In this document: positions 1 through 6,795 of the stretch, piece after piece
How positions within the stretch are numbered: the stretch's first letter is position 1
Layout: each line of letters opens with the position of its first letter
Source of the DNA: Burkholderiales bacterium
GTDB taxonomy: Bacteria > Pseudomonadota > Gammaproteobacteria > Burkholderiales > SG8-39
NCBI GenBank assembly: GCA_016649475.1
Contig: JAENXP010000044.1
Coordinates: forward strand, 1 to 9,680
Length of the DNA: 9,680 nucleotides
Reading direction: 5' to 3'
Made by a program: the position numbers and the translations under genes
The notes under the pieces: model-generated
What the model was told of the DNA's origin: nothing
Seen by the model: the letters and a program-made list of their open reading frames with translations, nothing else
Database searches by the model: none

Positions 1-1
1 C

Positions 2-1612
2 GCGCGTGCGCGTGCGCGCGGCAAAGCGCCGGCCGGCCAGACGCGTGCGGCGGATGCACGTCCCGGCGCTCACGAATCCGCCGGCTGGATCACGCGTACG
101 GCCATGTGCGCCGAGGCGCGCGACGGACGCTTGCATGTGTTCATGCCGCCCACGGCAGAGCTCGAGGATTACCTGGAACTGGTCGCGGCGGTCGAAGCCA
201 CTGCGGAGTCCATGCAGCTGCCGGTCCTGCTCGAAGGTTACGAGCCGCCGCGCGATGCGCGTCTGACGCTGCTGCGCATCACGCCGGATCCCGGCGTGAT
301 CGAAGTCAATATCCAGCCGGCGCGCAGCTGGGGTGAACTGGTGGAACAGACGGAATTCCTCTACGAGTCGGCACATCAGTCGCGCCTGTCCACGGAAAAA
401 TTCATGCTCGACGGACGCCACGTGGGCACGGGCGGCGGCAACCACTTCGTGCTCGGCGGGGCGAAACCCGCCGATTCGCCCTTCCTGCGCCGTCCCGACC
501 TGCTCGCCAGCATGATCGCGTACTGGCACAACCATCCTTCGCTCTCTTATCTCTTCTCGGGCATGTTCATCGGTCCGACCAGCCAGGCGCCGCGCATAGA
601 CGAGGCGCGCAACGACTCGGTGTACGAGCTCGAAATCGCATTTCGCGAACTGCAGCGCCTGCAGGCCGAGGGCAGCCTCGCAGCCGCGCCGTGGCAGGTG
701 GACCGCATATTGCGCAACATCCTGATCGATGCGAGCGGCAACACCCATCGCGCCGAGTTCTGCATCGACAAGCTGTATTCACCCGACAGCGCGACCGGGC
801 GCCTGGGCTTGCTGGAGATGCGCGCCTTCGAGATGCCGCCGCACGCGCGCATGAGCCTGGCGCAACAGTTGCTGATGCGCGCTCTGGTGGCGCGCTTCTG
901 GCAGCAGCCCTACCGGCCGGCACGCCTGATGCGCTGGGGCACCGAACTGCACGACCGATTTCTGCTGCCGCATTTTGTCTGGGAAGATTTTCGCGACGTG
1001 CTCGAGGAAACCGCGGGAATCGGCTACGCGCTGGAGCCCGGGTGGTTCGCGCCGCACTTCGAGTTTCGCTTTCCCCGCCTGGGCGATTTCGCCGCGAGTA
1101 GCGTCGAGGTGGAATTGCGCCTGGCGCTGGAACCCTGGAATGTACTGGGCGAAGAAGGCGCCGTCGGCGGCACGGTGCGTTACGTCGACTCCTCGGTCGA
1201 GCGCATTCAGCTCAAGGTCTCCGGGTTGGTGGACACCCGCCATGTATTGACCTGCAACGGCAGACGGGTGCCGCTGCAGCCCACCGGAAACGTGGGTGAA
1301 TTCGTCGGCGGCGTGCGTTTTCGCGCGTGGCAGGCCTCGGCCAGCCTGCATCCGACCATAGGCGCGCATGCGCCCCTGTGCTTTGACCTGGTCGACAGCT
1401 GGATGGGCCGATCACTGGGCGGTTGCCGCTATCACGTCGCGCATCCGGCCGGGCGCAACTACGAAACCTTTCCGGTGAACGCATACGAGGCCGAAGCGCG
1501 CCGCCTCGCGCGCTTTTTCCGTACCGGCCACACACCCGGAAACATGACGCTTGCCGATGAAGCGCGCAATCCCAATTTCCCCTTCACATTGGACTTGCGC
1601 CTTCAGACGTGA
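2..1612 (+). CDS. DUF2126 / transglutaminase-family large protein, C-terminal part (5' truncated by window edge)
   Basis: The frame is open from the first bases of the window. Codons upstream of the ATG at 104 already read family-like sequence ([20 protein letters not shown]), so 104 is an internal Met and the gene begins outside the window. About 536 residues are present, which corresponds to the DUF2126 half. Full-length relatives are roughly 1,100 residues, with an N-terminal transglutaminase-like domain that is not visible here. Conserved-looking blocks are IEVNIQP (299-319), [12 protein letters not shown] (from 425) and [17 protein letters not shown] (from about 527). The acidic strand followed by a Gly-rich GNH loop resembles glutamine synthetase/gamma-glutamylcysteine ligase-type COOH-NH2 ligases; that link is inference. 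The next gene starts 35 bp downstream on the same strand and encodes an ATP-grasp protein, a classic partner. The protein probably works in the cytoplasm in peptide-bond formation or remodelling. The family assignment is firm; the activity is unknown. Confidence 0.9.
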   Translation, partial: ARARARGKAPAGQTRAADARPGAHESAGWITRTAMCAEARDGRLHVFMPPTAELEDYLELVAAVEATAESMQLPVLLEGYEPPRDARLTLLRITPDPGVIEVNIQPARSWGELVEQTEFLYESAHQSRLSTEKFMLDGRHVGTGGGNHFVLGGAKPADSPFLRRPDLLASMIAYWHNHPSLSYLFSGMFIGPTSQAPRIDEARNDSVYELEIAFRELQRLQAEGSLAAAPWQVDRILRNILIDASGNTHRAEFCIDKLYSPDSATGRLGLLEMRAFEMPPHARMSLAQQLLMRALVARFWQQPYRPARLMRWGTELHDRFLLPHFVWEDFRDVLEETAGIGYALEPGWFAPHFEFRFPRLGDFAASSVEVELRLALEPWNVLGEEGAVGGTVRYVDSSVERIQLKVSGLVDTRHVLTCNGRRVPLQPTGNVGEFVGGVRFRAWQASASLHPTIGAHAPLCFDLVDSWMGRSLGGCRYHVAHPAGRNYETFPVNAYEAEARRLARFFRTGHTPGNMTLADEARNPNFPFTLDLRLQT

Positions 1613-1647
1613 TCATGCATTCTGGCGCCCAACTATAACAACGCCCG

Positions 1648-4104
1648 TTGCTGGAAGAAATGCTCAAATCCTATCCGGATTCCGACGGGCGCTTCGACGA
1701 ACTGTTCGAAGCGCCGGGTAAGCCGCGCGCGCACTGGGTGCGCTTTTTCCGCGCCCTGACCTCGACTTCGGCGGCGGAAATTCGCACGCGCCTGGCGGGC
1801 GCGGAGCGCCAGATCCGCGACAGCGGCGTGACCTACAACGTCTACGCGGATCCGCAGGGCCTCGATCGGCCCTGGGATCTGGACGTGTTGCCACTGATCA
1901 TTTCACCGGAAGAATGGCGCGAGCTCGAGGCCGGAATCGCGCAGCGGGCGCTTTTGTTCGACCGCATTCTTGCCGATCTCTACGGCAGCCAGTCCCTGTT
2001 GCGGCAGGGACTCATTCCGCCGTCGTTGATCTTCGGGCAAAGCGGATTCCTGCAGCCGGCGCACGGGATGAACCTGCCCGGAGGCGTGCACCTGCATACC
2101 TATGCCGCGGATCTGGCGCGCTCGCCCGATGGCCACTGGTGGGTCATGGGGGACCGGTCGCAGGCGCCGTCGGGCGCGGGCTACGCCCTGGAGAACCGGC
2201 TGATCGTCTCCCGAGCGTTTCCGGCCCTGTACCGCGACCTCCGGGTCCAGCATGTCGCGCATTTTTTCGCGGCCATGCGCGACTCGCTGATGCATTTCGC
2301 TCCCAAGGGCGACGGTCCGGCACTTACCGTGTTGCTCACGCCGGGCCCGTACAACGAGACCTACTTCGAACATGCCTTTCTGGCGCGCTACCTGGGCTTT
2401 CCGCTGGTGGAGGGGGGCGACCTCACGGTAAAGGGAGGGCGGGTGTGGCTCAAGACCATAGGCGGCCTCAAGCGCGTTCATGCGATTCTCCGGCGCCAGG
2501 ATGACAGCTACTGCGATCCGCTCGAGCTGCGCCGGGATTCGGCGCTGGGCGTGGCCGGCCTGACCGATTGCGCGCGCCGCGGCAGCGTGTTGATCGCCAA
2601 TGCGCTAGGGTCCGGCGTGATCGAGTCCGGAGCCCTGCTCGGCTTTCTGCCGCGCCTGTGCGAGCATCTGCTCGGCGAGCCTTTGCGCCTTCCATCGATC
2701 GCGACCTGGTGGTGCGGTGAGCCTGCCGCGCTTGCCGATGCGCTCGAGCAAGCCGAACGCGTGGTGTTCAAGTCGGCGGATCCGGCCTTTAGATTTGAAC
2801 CGGTTTTCGGCGAAGACCTGAATGAGATCGGCCATGCCGCGATCAAGGCAACGCTGAAGACCCGGCCGGAGCGCGTGATTGCGCAGGAATTCGTGCACGT
2901 GTCGCAGGCACCCGTGCTCGCCCGCAAGCGCTCTTACCGTATTGGAGCACGAGGCATAGGCCTGCGCATGTTCGCCATTCGATCGCACTCCGGGTACGTG
3001 GTGATGCCGGGCGGGCTCACGCGGGTTGCGAGCGGCGCAAACGAGCGCTTCGTATCGGCGCAGCGCGGTGGCGGATCCAAGGATACCTGGGTGATCTCGT
3101 CCGATTCGGTCGACGCGAGCTTCACGCTGCTGCGCAGCACGGTGAGCGCAGGCGACCTGGTTCATTCCGGAACGGGGATTCCCTCGCGTGTGGCGGAAAA
3201 TCTGTTCTGGTTCGGACGCTATGAGGAACGTTGCGAAGATTCCGCGCGACTCTTGCGCCTCGCGCTCAATGAAATTCTGCGCGAGAGCGACGATGACGAG
3301 GATTCGCTGGAGCCCGTGCTCGCGCTGGCGCGCGCATTCAGTCTGATTCAGGGGGAAGAGGATGCCGAAGCAGCCCTGCTCGCGGCTGCCACGCTGGAGA
3401 AAAACGTGTTCGGACTGCCCGCCAATCTGCGCAATCTCGAGCACGTGGCGTTCAATTTGCGCGATCGAATGTCCATGGACAACTGGCGCACCATCAACGC
3501 GCTGGCGAAGGATCCGGTTTTTGGCAAGGAAGTTTCCCTGTCCGATACGCTCAGCTGGCTGGACCGCAGTGTTACCGGACTGATGACGCTTTCCGGTTTC
3601 GCCATGGACGGAATGACGCGCGACGACGGCTGGCGCTTTCTGTCGATAGGCCGCCGCCTGGAGCGGATGGCATTCCAGTGCCTGGCATTGCAAACGGCGT
3701 TTCAGCATGGACGCGCCTCCGGGCTCAGCTGGCTGCTGCGCCTGGCCGATTCCACCATCACCTATCGCTCGCGCTACATGGCGCGTCCGGAATGGCTGCC
3801 GGTGCTCGATCTGCTCGTTCTCGACGGCGCCAATCCGCGCTCTGTGCGCTTTCAGGCCAACGGCGTTTTTTCCTACCTTAAGAAACTGGAGGACGCTTAT
3901 GGGGATTGCGGCAGCGAACTTATGCGCCCCGGCGTCGAGGCGCTGGACGGACTCGATCCGGCGCGCGACCTGCAGCCCGAAAGCGATCGTTTGCGCGATA
4001 CCGTGGATATGCTGCGCTCGACGGCATTTGCACTCAACGAAGTCCTGTCGCAGCGCTTCTTCACCCACGCCCGGACCGATGTCTGGGCGCCCCTGGCCGC
4101 GTAG
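1648..4104 (+). CDS. Circularly permuted ATP-grasp (type 2) fused to alpha-E domain protein
   Basis: 818 residues when started at TTG 1648; the alternative is ATG 1660, four codons in, and an in-frame stop at 1636 excludes anything earlier. Neither start has a good Shine-Dalgarno. Residues about 60-490 form the COG2308-type circularly permuted ATP-grasp ligase: the N-terminal block GVTYNVYADPQG, then GPYNETYFEH, CDPLELRRDSALGVAGL (Asp290 onward, probable metal/ATP region), FKSADP, AQEFVHVS (Glu414) and VMPGGLTRVA (from residue 453). From about residue 512 (SRVAENLFWFGRYEER) to the end is an all-helical alpha-E domain (COG2307/DUF403), which in many genomes is a separate adjacent gene and here is fused. 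ATP-grasp enzymes activate a carboxylate as acyl-phosphate and join it to an amine. Substrates of this family are not established; comparative genomics predicts peptide synthesis or tagging together with neighbouring transglutaminase-like genes. The stop lies 7 bp before the next start, so the two are surely co-translated. Confidence 0.93.
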   Translation: MLEEMLKSYPDSDGRFDELFEAPGKPRAHWVRFFRALTSTSAAEIRTRLAGAERQIRDSGVTYNVYADPQGLDRPWDLDVLPLIISPEEWRELEAGIAQRALLFDRILADLYGSQSLLRQGLIPPSLIFGQSGFLQPAHGMNLPGGVHLHTYAADLARSPDGHWWVMGDRSQAPSGAGYALENRLIVSRAFPALYRDLRVQHVAHFFAAMRDSLMHFAPKGDGPALTVLLTPGPYNETYFEHAFLARYLGFPLVEGGDLTVKGGRVWLKTIGGLKRVHAILRRQDDSYCDPLELRRDSALGVAGLTDCARRGSVLIANALGSGVIESGALLGFLPRLCEHLLGEPLRLPSIATWWCGEPAALADALEQAERVVFKSADPAFRFEPVFGEDLNEIGHAAIKATLKTRPERVIAQEFVHVSQAPVLARKRSYRIGARGIGLRMFAIRSHSGYVVMPGGLTRVASGANERFVSAQRGGGSKDTWVISSDSVDASFTLLRSTVSAGDLVHSGTGIPSRVAENLFWFGRYEERCEDSARLLRLALNEILRESDDDEDSLEPVLALARAFSLIQGEEDAEAALLAAATLEKNVFGLPANLRNLEHVAFNLRDRMSMDNWRTINALAKDPVFGKEVSLSDTLSWLDRSVTGLMTLSGFAMDGMTRDDGWRFLSIGRRLERMAFQCLALQTAFQHGRASGLSWLLRLADSTITYRSRYMARPEWLPVLDLLVLDGANPRSVRFQANGVFSYLKKLEDAYGDCGSELMRPGVEALDGLDPARDLQPESDRLRDTVDMLRSTAFALNEVLSQRFFTHARTDVWAPLAA

Positions 4105-4111
4105 GCGCGTC

Positions 4112-5032
4112 ATGGGCGGGCGTGCCAGGTATTGCGTATCGCATGAGACGCACTATGCCTATGCGGGCAAGGTGGCGAGCGCACATCAACTGGCCCATCT
4201 GAAACCGCGCAACACGCACTGGCAAAGGGTGGAGCAGCATACGATCGATATCGACCCAATCCCGACCGAACGCAGTGAAGGTGTCGACTATTTCGGCAAT
4301 CAAGTTCTGCGTTTCATGATCGACACGCCGCACGAGATTCTCAAAGTGGTCGCCAAGTCGGTGGTCGAGATCGATTCGCATGCGCCCGACCCGGCGGCAG
4401 ACTCGCCCGCCTGGGAGCAAGCGCTGGTATCGCCCGGCGTGTGGGTTCCGGGCGTGGACCTCGATGTCGAGCAATATCGCGTCGCCTCGCCCATGGTACC
4501 GCTGTTGGCGCAGTCGGCCGCCTATGCGAGCGAGAGTTTTTTGCCCGAGCGCCCGTGGCTGGCGGCGATGCTCGATCTGACGCGCCGCATCCATGCCGAT
4601 TTTCTCTACGACCCGAAGGCGACGACGCTGACGACCCAGGTGCGCGAGGTGCTCGGGCACAAGCGTGGCGTATGCCAGGATTTCGCCCATCTGATGCTCA
4701 GCTGCCTGCGTTCGCTCGGCCTGCCTGCGCGCTATGTCAGCGGTTATGTGCTCAATTACGTGCCTGAAGGCAAAGAGCGATTGTCCGGCGCGGATGCCTC
4801 CCACGCGTGGGTGGCGGCGCACTGCCCGGAGCTAGGTTGGGTCGCGTTCGATCCGACCAACGGAAAACTCGCCGATCTGGAGTTCGTCACCCTGGGCTGG
4901 GGGCGGGAGTTTTCCGATATATCGCCCTTGAGCGGCGTGGTACTGGGCGGCGCGACGCAGAAACTCTCGGTAGTAGTGAAGGTGCAGCCACTGCAAGCCG
5001 ACGAGCCGCCTCCGGGCGACGCTGTGGCCTGA
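4112..5032 (+). CDS. Transglutaminase-like cysteine protease family protein
   Basis: 306 residues. The frame is open upstream into the previous gene as far as 3707, but homology starts at the ATG at 4112 (ARYCVSHETHYAYAGKV resembles the usual family N-terminus RYRVTHRTRYRY), so 4112 is chosen. A weak AGG at 4103-4105, overlapping the upstream stop codon, sits 6 nt before it. Residues 1-90 are the beta-rich Bact_transglu_N domain; the papain-like core follows. The full catalytic triad is visible: Cys188 in GVCQDFAH, His231 in SHAWV and Asp247 in FDPTNGK. LPARYVSGYV is the usual helix and strand after the Cys. No signal peptide is seen, so a cytoplasmic location is likely. The family cleaves or transfers amide bonds. 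Next to the ATP-grasp/alpha-E gene it probably hydrolyses or transfers the product of that ligase; this is inference. It is the most canonical transglutaminase-like member of the cluster. Confidence 0.95.
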   Translation: MGGRARYCVSHETHYAYAGKVASAHQLAHLKPRNTHWQRVEQHTIDIDPIPTERSEGVDYFGNQVLRFMIDTPHEILKVVAKSVVEIDSHAPDPAADSPAWEQALVSPGVWVPGVDLDVEQYRVASPMVPLLAQSAAYASESFLPERPWLAAMLDLTRRIHADFLYDPKATTLTTQVREVLGHKRGVCQDFAHLMLSCLRSLGLPARYVSGYVLNYVPEGKERLSGADASHAWVAAHCPELGWVAFDPTNGKLADLEFVTLGWGREFSDISPLSGVVLGGATQKLSVVVKVQPLQADEPPPGDAVA

Positions 5033-5057
5033 CTTCGGCTGATGCGCGGCGGCGGCG

Positions 5058-5756
5058 ATCGACTCCTTACTCATCACCTGCGAACACGGCGGCAACCGCA
5101 TACCCGCGCGCTATCGACCGCTGTTTGCGGGACGGCGCGCTTTGCTCGAATCCCACCGTGGCTACGATCCCGGATCACTGGCGATGGCGAAGGCGCTGGC
5201 GAGCGCCTTTGGGGCGCCGATTGTGACTTCCACTGTGAGCCGTCTCCTGATCGACCTCAATCGCTCTATCGGCCACCCGCAGCTCTTTTCGGTGGCGACG
5301 CGCGGCGCGCCGGTGTCGGTGCGCAAAGAGATCGTCGCGCTTTGCTACGACCCGTACCGAGCCGAGGTCGAGCGTCTGCTGCGGCAGGCGCTGTTGCGCG
5401 GCCGGCGCTTGGTACACATTTCGTCGCACAGTTTCACCCCGATGCTGGACGGCAAGGCGCGACGCGCCGACGTAGGTTTGCTCTATCACCCCGGCCGGAG
5501 CGCGGAAGCCAGACTCTGCGCCCGCTGGAAGGCCGCACTCGCGGCTTACGCACCGGAGCTGCGCGTACGCCGCAATTACCCCTATGCGGGCAAGGGGGAC
5601 GGGCTGACCGCGTACTTTCGCCGGCGCTTCCCGGATGGCGTGTACGCCGGAATCGAACTGGAGATCAACCAAAGCATCGTCGTTGCCGCGGGCCGTCGCT
5701 GGACGACACTGCGGCGGGTGCTGGTAGACTCCCTGCGCTCGGCTTGTGCCAGCTGA
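5058..5756 (+). CDS. N-formylglutamate amidohydrolase family protein, start codon unresolved
   Basis: Homology to the N-formylglutamate amidohydrolase (FGase) family runs from about 5058 to the TGA at 5754-5756: LLITCEHGGNRIP (CEHGGNR at 5079-5099), YDPGSLAMAKALA, DLNRS, the HSFTP block (5427-5441), DVGLLYHPGRS and YAGIELEINQ (5646-5672). These include the His/Glu-rich blocks expected of this metal-dependent amidohydrolase fold. In this frame the preceding stop is at 5040-5042, and no ATG, GTG or TTG occurs before TTG 5142, which lies after the essential EHGG motif. An ATG at 5042 is in another frame and would need a one-base shift within the GC-rich run 5045-5057. So the coordinate given marks the start of homology, not a proven start codon. 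Family members release the acyl group from N-acyl-glutamate-like amides. There is no histidine-degradation gene nearby, so a role on the product of the cluster's ligases is more likely than Hut catabolism (inference). Length about 233 residues. Confidence 0.8.
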   Translation: MDSLLITCEHGGNRIPARYRPLFAGRRALLESHRGYDPGSLAMAKALASAFGAPIVTSTVSRLLIDLNRSIGHPQLFSVATRGAPVSVRKEIVALCYDPYRAEVERLLRQALLRGRRLVHISSHSFTPMLDGKARRADVGLLYHPGRSAEARLCARWKAALAAYAPELRVRRNYPYAGKGDGLTAYFRRRFPDGVYAGIELEINQSIVVAAGRRWTTLRRVLVDSLRSACAS

Positions 5757-5763
5757 GGCTGCG

Positions 5764-5865
5764 ATGATTCGCACCCCGCGCGGGGCTGCACCTGTAGCAC
5801 CCTTTCGACCGCCCGCGCCGCCAGCCGCGCGAGAACTGCAGTTCCCGGATACCGGAGACAAATGA
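5764..5865 (+). CDS. Possible 33-residue proline-rich leader peptide ORF
   Basis: ATG 5764 follows a GAGG (5755-5758) at 5 nt spacing; that GAGG overlaps the amidohydrolase stop. The ORF runs 33 codons and its TGA (5863-5865) overlaps the start codons of the next gene (ATGATG at 5862-5867), an arrangement typical of translational coupling. The peptide has 8 prolines, including two PP pairs (residues 16-17 and 19-20), and no recognisable domain or signal peptide. Against it, about 56% of its third codon positions are G or C by hand count, well below the neighbouring genes, and a 33-codon open frame is common by chance in GC-rich DNA. It may be a coupling or leader ORF rather than a functional protein. 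Confidence 0.3.
   Translation: MIRTPRGAAPVAPFRPPAPPAARELQFPDTGDK
5774..5785. repeat. 12-bp perfect palindrome / hairpin after the amidohydrolase stop
   Basis: CCCCGCGCGGGG is a perfect inverted repeat starting 17 bp past the stop codon at 5754-5756. The flanks extend the stem (GCA at 5771-5773 pairs with TGC at 5787-5789 across a one-base bulge). No T-tract follows, so it is not a classical intrinsic terminator. It may partly attenuate transcription or protect the 3' end of the upstream message. Confidence 0.35.
5833..5844. promoter_or_regulatory. 12-bp perfect palindrome upstream of second transglutaminase-like gene (candidate operator)
   Basis: GAACTGCAGTTC is a perfect palindrome that ends 17 bp before ATG 5862. 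The match continues imperfectly on both sides (GA before, CC after, one of the two pairing by wobble only). Its dyad symmetry and position suit a dimeric repressor site or an RNA hairpin close to the ribosome binding site. No regulator gene is visible in the window and no clear -35/-10 pair surrounds it, so the role is a guess. Confidence 0.3.
5854..5857 (+). promoter_or_regulatory. Ribosome binding site of second transglutaminase-like gene
   Basis: GGAG in the context ACCGGAGACA. It is 4 nt before ATG 5862 and 7 nt before the tandem ATG 5865. The spacing favours 5865 as the main start, although 5862 extends the protein by only one Met. It is the clearest Shine-Dalgarno in the window. Confidence 0.6.
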
Positions 5866-6677
5866 TGAAAATTCGCGTCGGTTTCGAAATGATCTACGAC
5901 TGTCCGCAGCCTACCCCGATGATCTTCAACCTGAACGTGCATTTCACGCGCGCGTCCGACCTCGTGCGCCGTGACGATCTGCTGTTCGATCCGCCGGTCC
6001 CGGTCGCGGCCTATCGCGACACGTTCGGCAACTGGTGCACGCGCATTGTCGCGCCCCAGGGACGCACACGCGTCTTTGCCGATACGATCGTGAACGATAG
6101 CGGCGCCCCCGACGAGATCGTTCCGCAGGCGCGGCAGCTTGCGGTGCAGGAGTTGCCGGAGGAAGCGCTGCTGTTCCTGCTCGGAAGCCGGTATTGCGAG
6201 ACGGACAGGCTGTCCGAGGCGGCGTGGAACCTGTTCGGCCACACGCCAATGGGATGGGGTCGGGTTCAGGCGATCTGCGACTACGTCCATCAACACATCA
6301 GCTTCGGCTACCAGCACGCGCGCATGACGCGGACTGCGCTCGAGGCTTTCTACGAAAAAACGGGCGTGTGTCGCGATTATGCGCACCTTGCCGTTGCCTT
6401 CTGCCGCTGCATGAACATCCCCGCGCGCTACTGCACCGGTTACCTGGGCGACATCGGTATGCCGCCGCCATACGGCCCGATGGATTTCGCCGCGTGGTTC
6501 GAAGCCTTCCTCGACGGCCGCTGGCACACCTTCGATCCGCGCAACAACACGCCGCGCATCGGCAGAGTGTTGATCGCGCGCGGCCGCGATGCGGCCGACG
6601 TCGCGATCAGCAGCACGTTCGGCCCCAACACCTTGACGAGTTTCAAGGTATGGACGGACGAGGTGGGTAGCGCTTGA
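5862..6677 (+). CDS. Second transglutaminase-like protein, divergent subfamily with His replaced in the triad
   Basis: 271 residues from ATG 5862, or 270 from the tandem ATG 5865, which has better spacing to GGAG. Residues 1-80 form the N-terminal beta domain (RVGFEMIYDCPQPTPMIFNL). The core begins near residue 130. Cys170 lies in GVCRDYAH, followed by IPARYCTGYLGDIG; Asp225 lies in HTFDPRNN. The block that normally reads S/D-H-A-W-x-E here reads DFAAWFEAF, so the expected catalytic His position holds Ala210 (codon GCC at 6489-6491). The family is recognisable beside DUF2126/ATP-grasp clusters and is distinct from the 4112-5032 protein in its N-terminal domain and its GYLGDIG and ARGRDAADVAISSTFG blocks. 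It could be a binding or scaffold subunit, or an enzyme using a different general base. It is separated from the amidohydrolase by 105 bp and may be expressed with it or from its own signal. Confidence 0.92.
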   Translation: MMKIRVGFEMIYDCPQPTPMIFNLNVHFTRASDLVRRDDLLFDPPVPVAAYRDTFGNWCTRIVAPQGRTRVFADTIVNDSGAPDEIVPQARQLAVQELPEEALLFLLGSRYCETDRLSEAAWNLFGHTPMGWGRVQAICDYVHQHISFGYQHARMTRTALEAFYEKTGVCRDYAHLAVAFCRCMNIPARYCTGYLGDIGMPPPYGPMDFAAWFEAFLDGRWHTFDPRNNTPRIGRVLIARGRDAADVAISSTFGPNTLTSFKVWTDEVGSA

Positions 6678-6704
6678 AGCCAGGCGCGCGTCGCGCTTGA
6701 CTTC
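6676..6704. terminator. 13-bp imperfect hairpin at the end of the cluster
   Basis: The arms GAAGCCAGGCGCG (6676-6688) and CGCGCTTGACTTC (6692-6704) pair over 13 positions with one C-A mismatch and one G-T wobble, closing a 3-nt loop. The stem begins inside the stop codon at 6675-6677. No T-run follows on either strand, so it is either a Rho-assisted or weak terminator or a 3'-end stabilising structure. It lies in the 118-bp spacer where the cluster and mtfA converge. A T7 tract at 6777-6783 lies further on but has no convincing stem before it. Confidence 0.45.
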
Positions 6705-6795
6705 GATCTGCGCCATTCGGATTGACGCATGGTTTTGGTGCGTACGCGACTCATCCCGGTGCAGCATGCCCGGCCGTTTTTTTGGATCTTCCGGC

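Noticed and set aside
3707..4111. Upstream extension of the transglutaminase-like gene to an ATG at 3707
   Set aside because: The first 135 codons overlap the alpha-E domain in another frame and show no homology; the family N-terminus begins at 4112.
2605..4113. 502-codon open frame on the minus strand
   Set aside because: It is antisense to the ATP-grasp/alpha-E gene, whose motifs are continuous on the plus strand; a codon-bias shadow.
4158..5595. 15-bp direct repeat CCTATGCGGGCAAGG at 4158-4172 and 5581-5595
   Set aside because: Both copies are inside coding sequence (YAGK in two unrelated proteins) with no target-site or repeat structure around them; probably coincidence of codon usage.
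5175..6767. 530-codon open frame on the minus strand spanning the amidohydrolase and second transglutaminase-like gene
   Set aside because: It runs across two well-supported plus-strand genes and their spacer and has no recognisable motif.
6757..6783. Intrinsic terminator using the T7 tract at 6777-6783
   Set aside because: Only a 4-bp stem can be drawn before the T-run, with mismatches beyond it; the 5-bp arms flanking the tract leave a 15-nt loop. Too weak to call.
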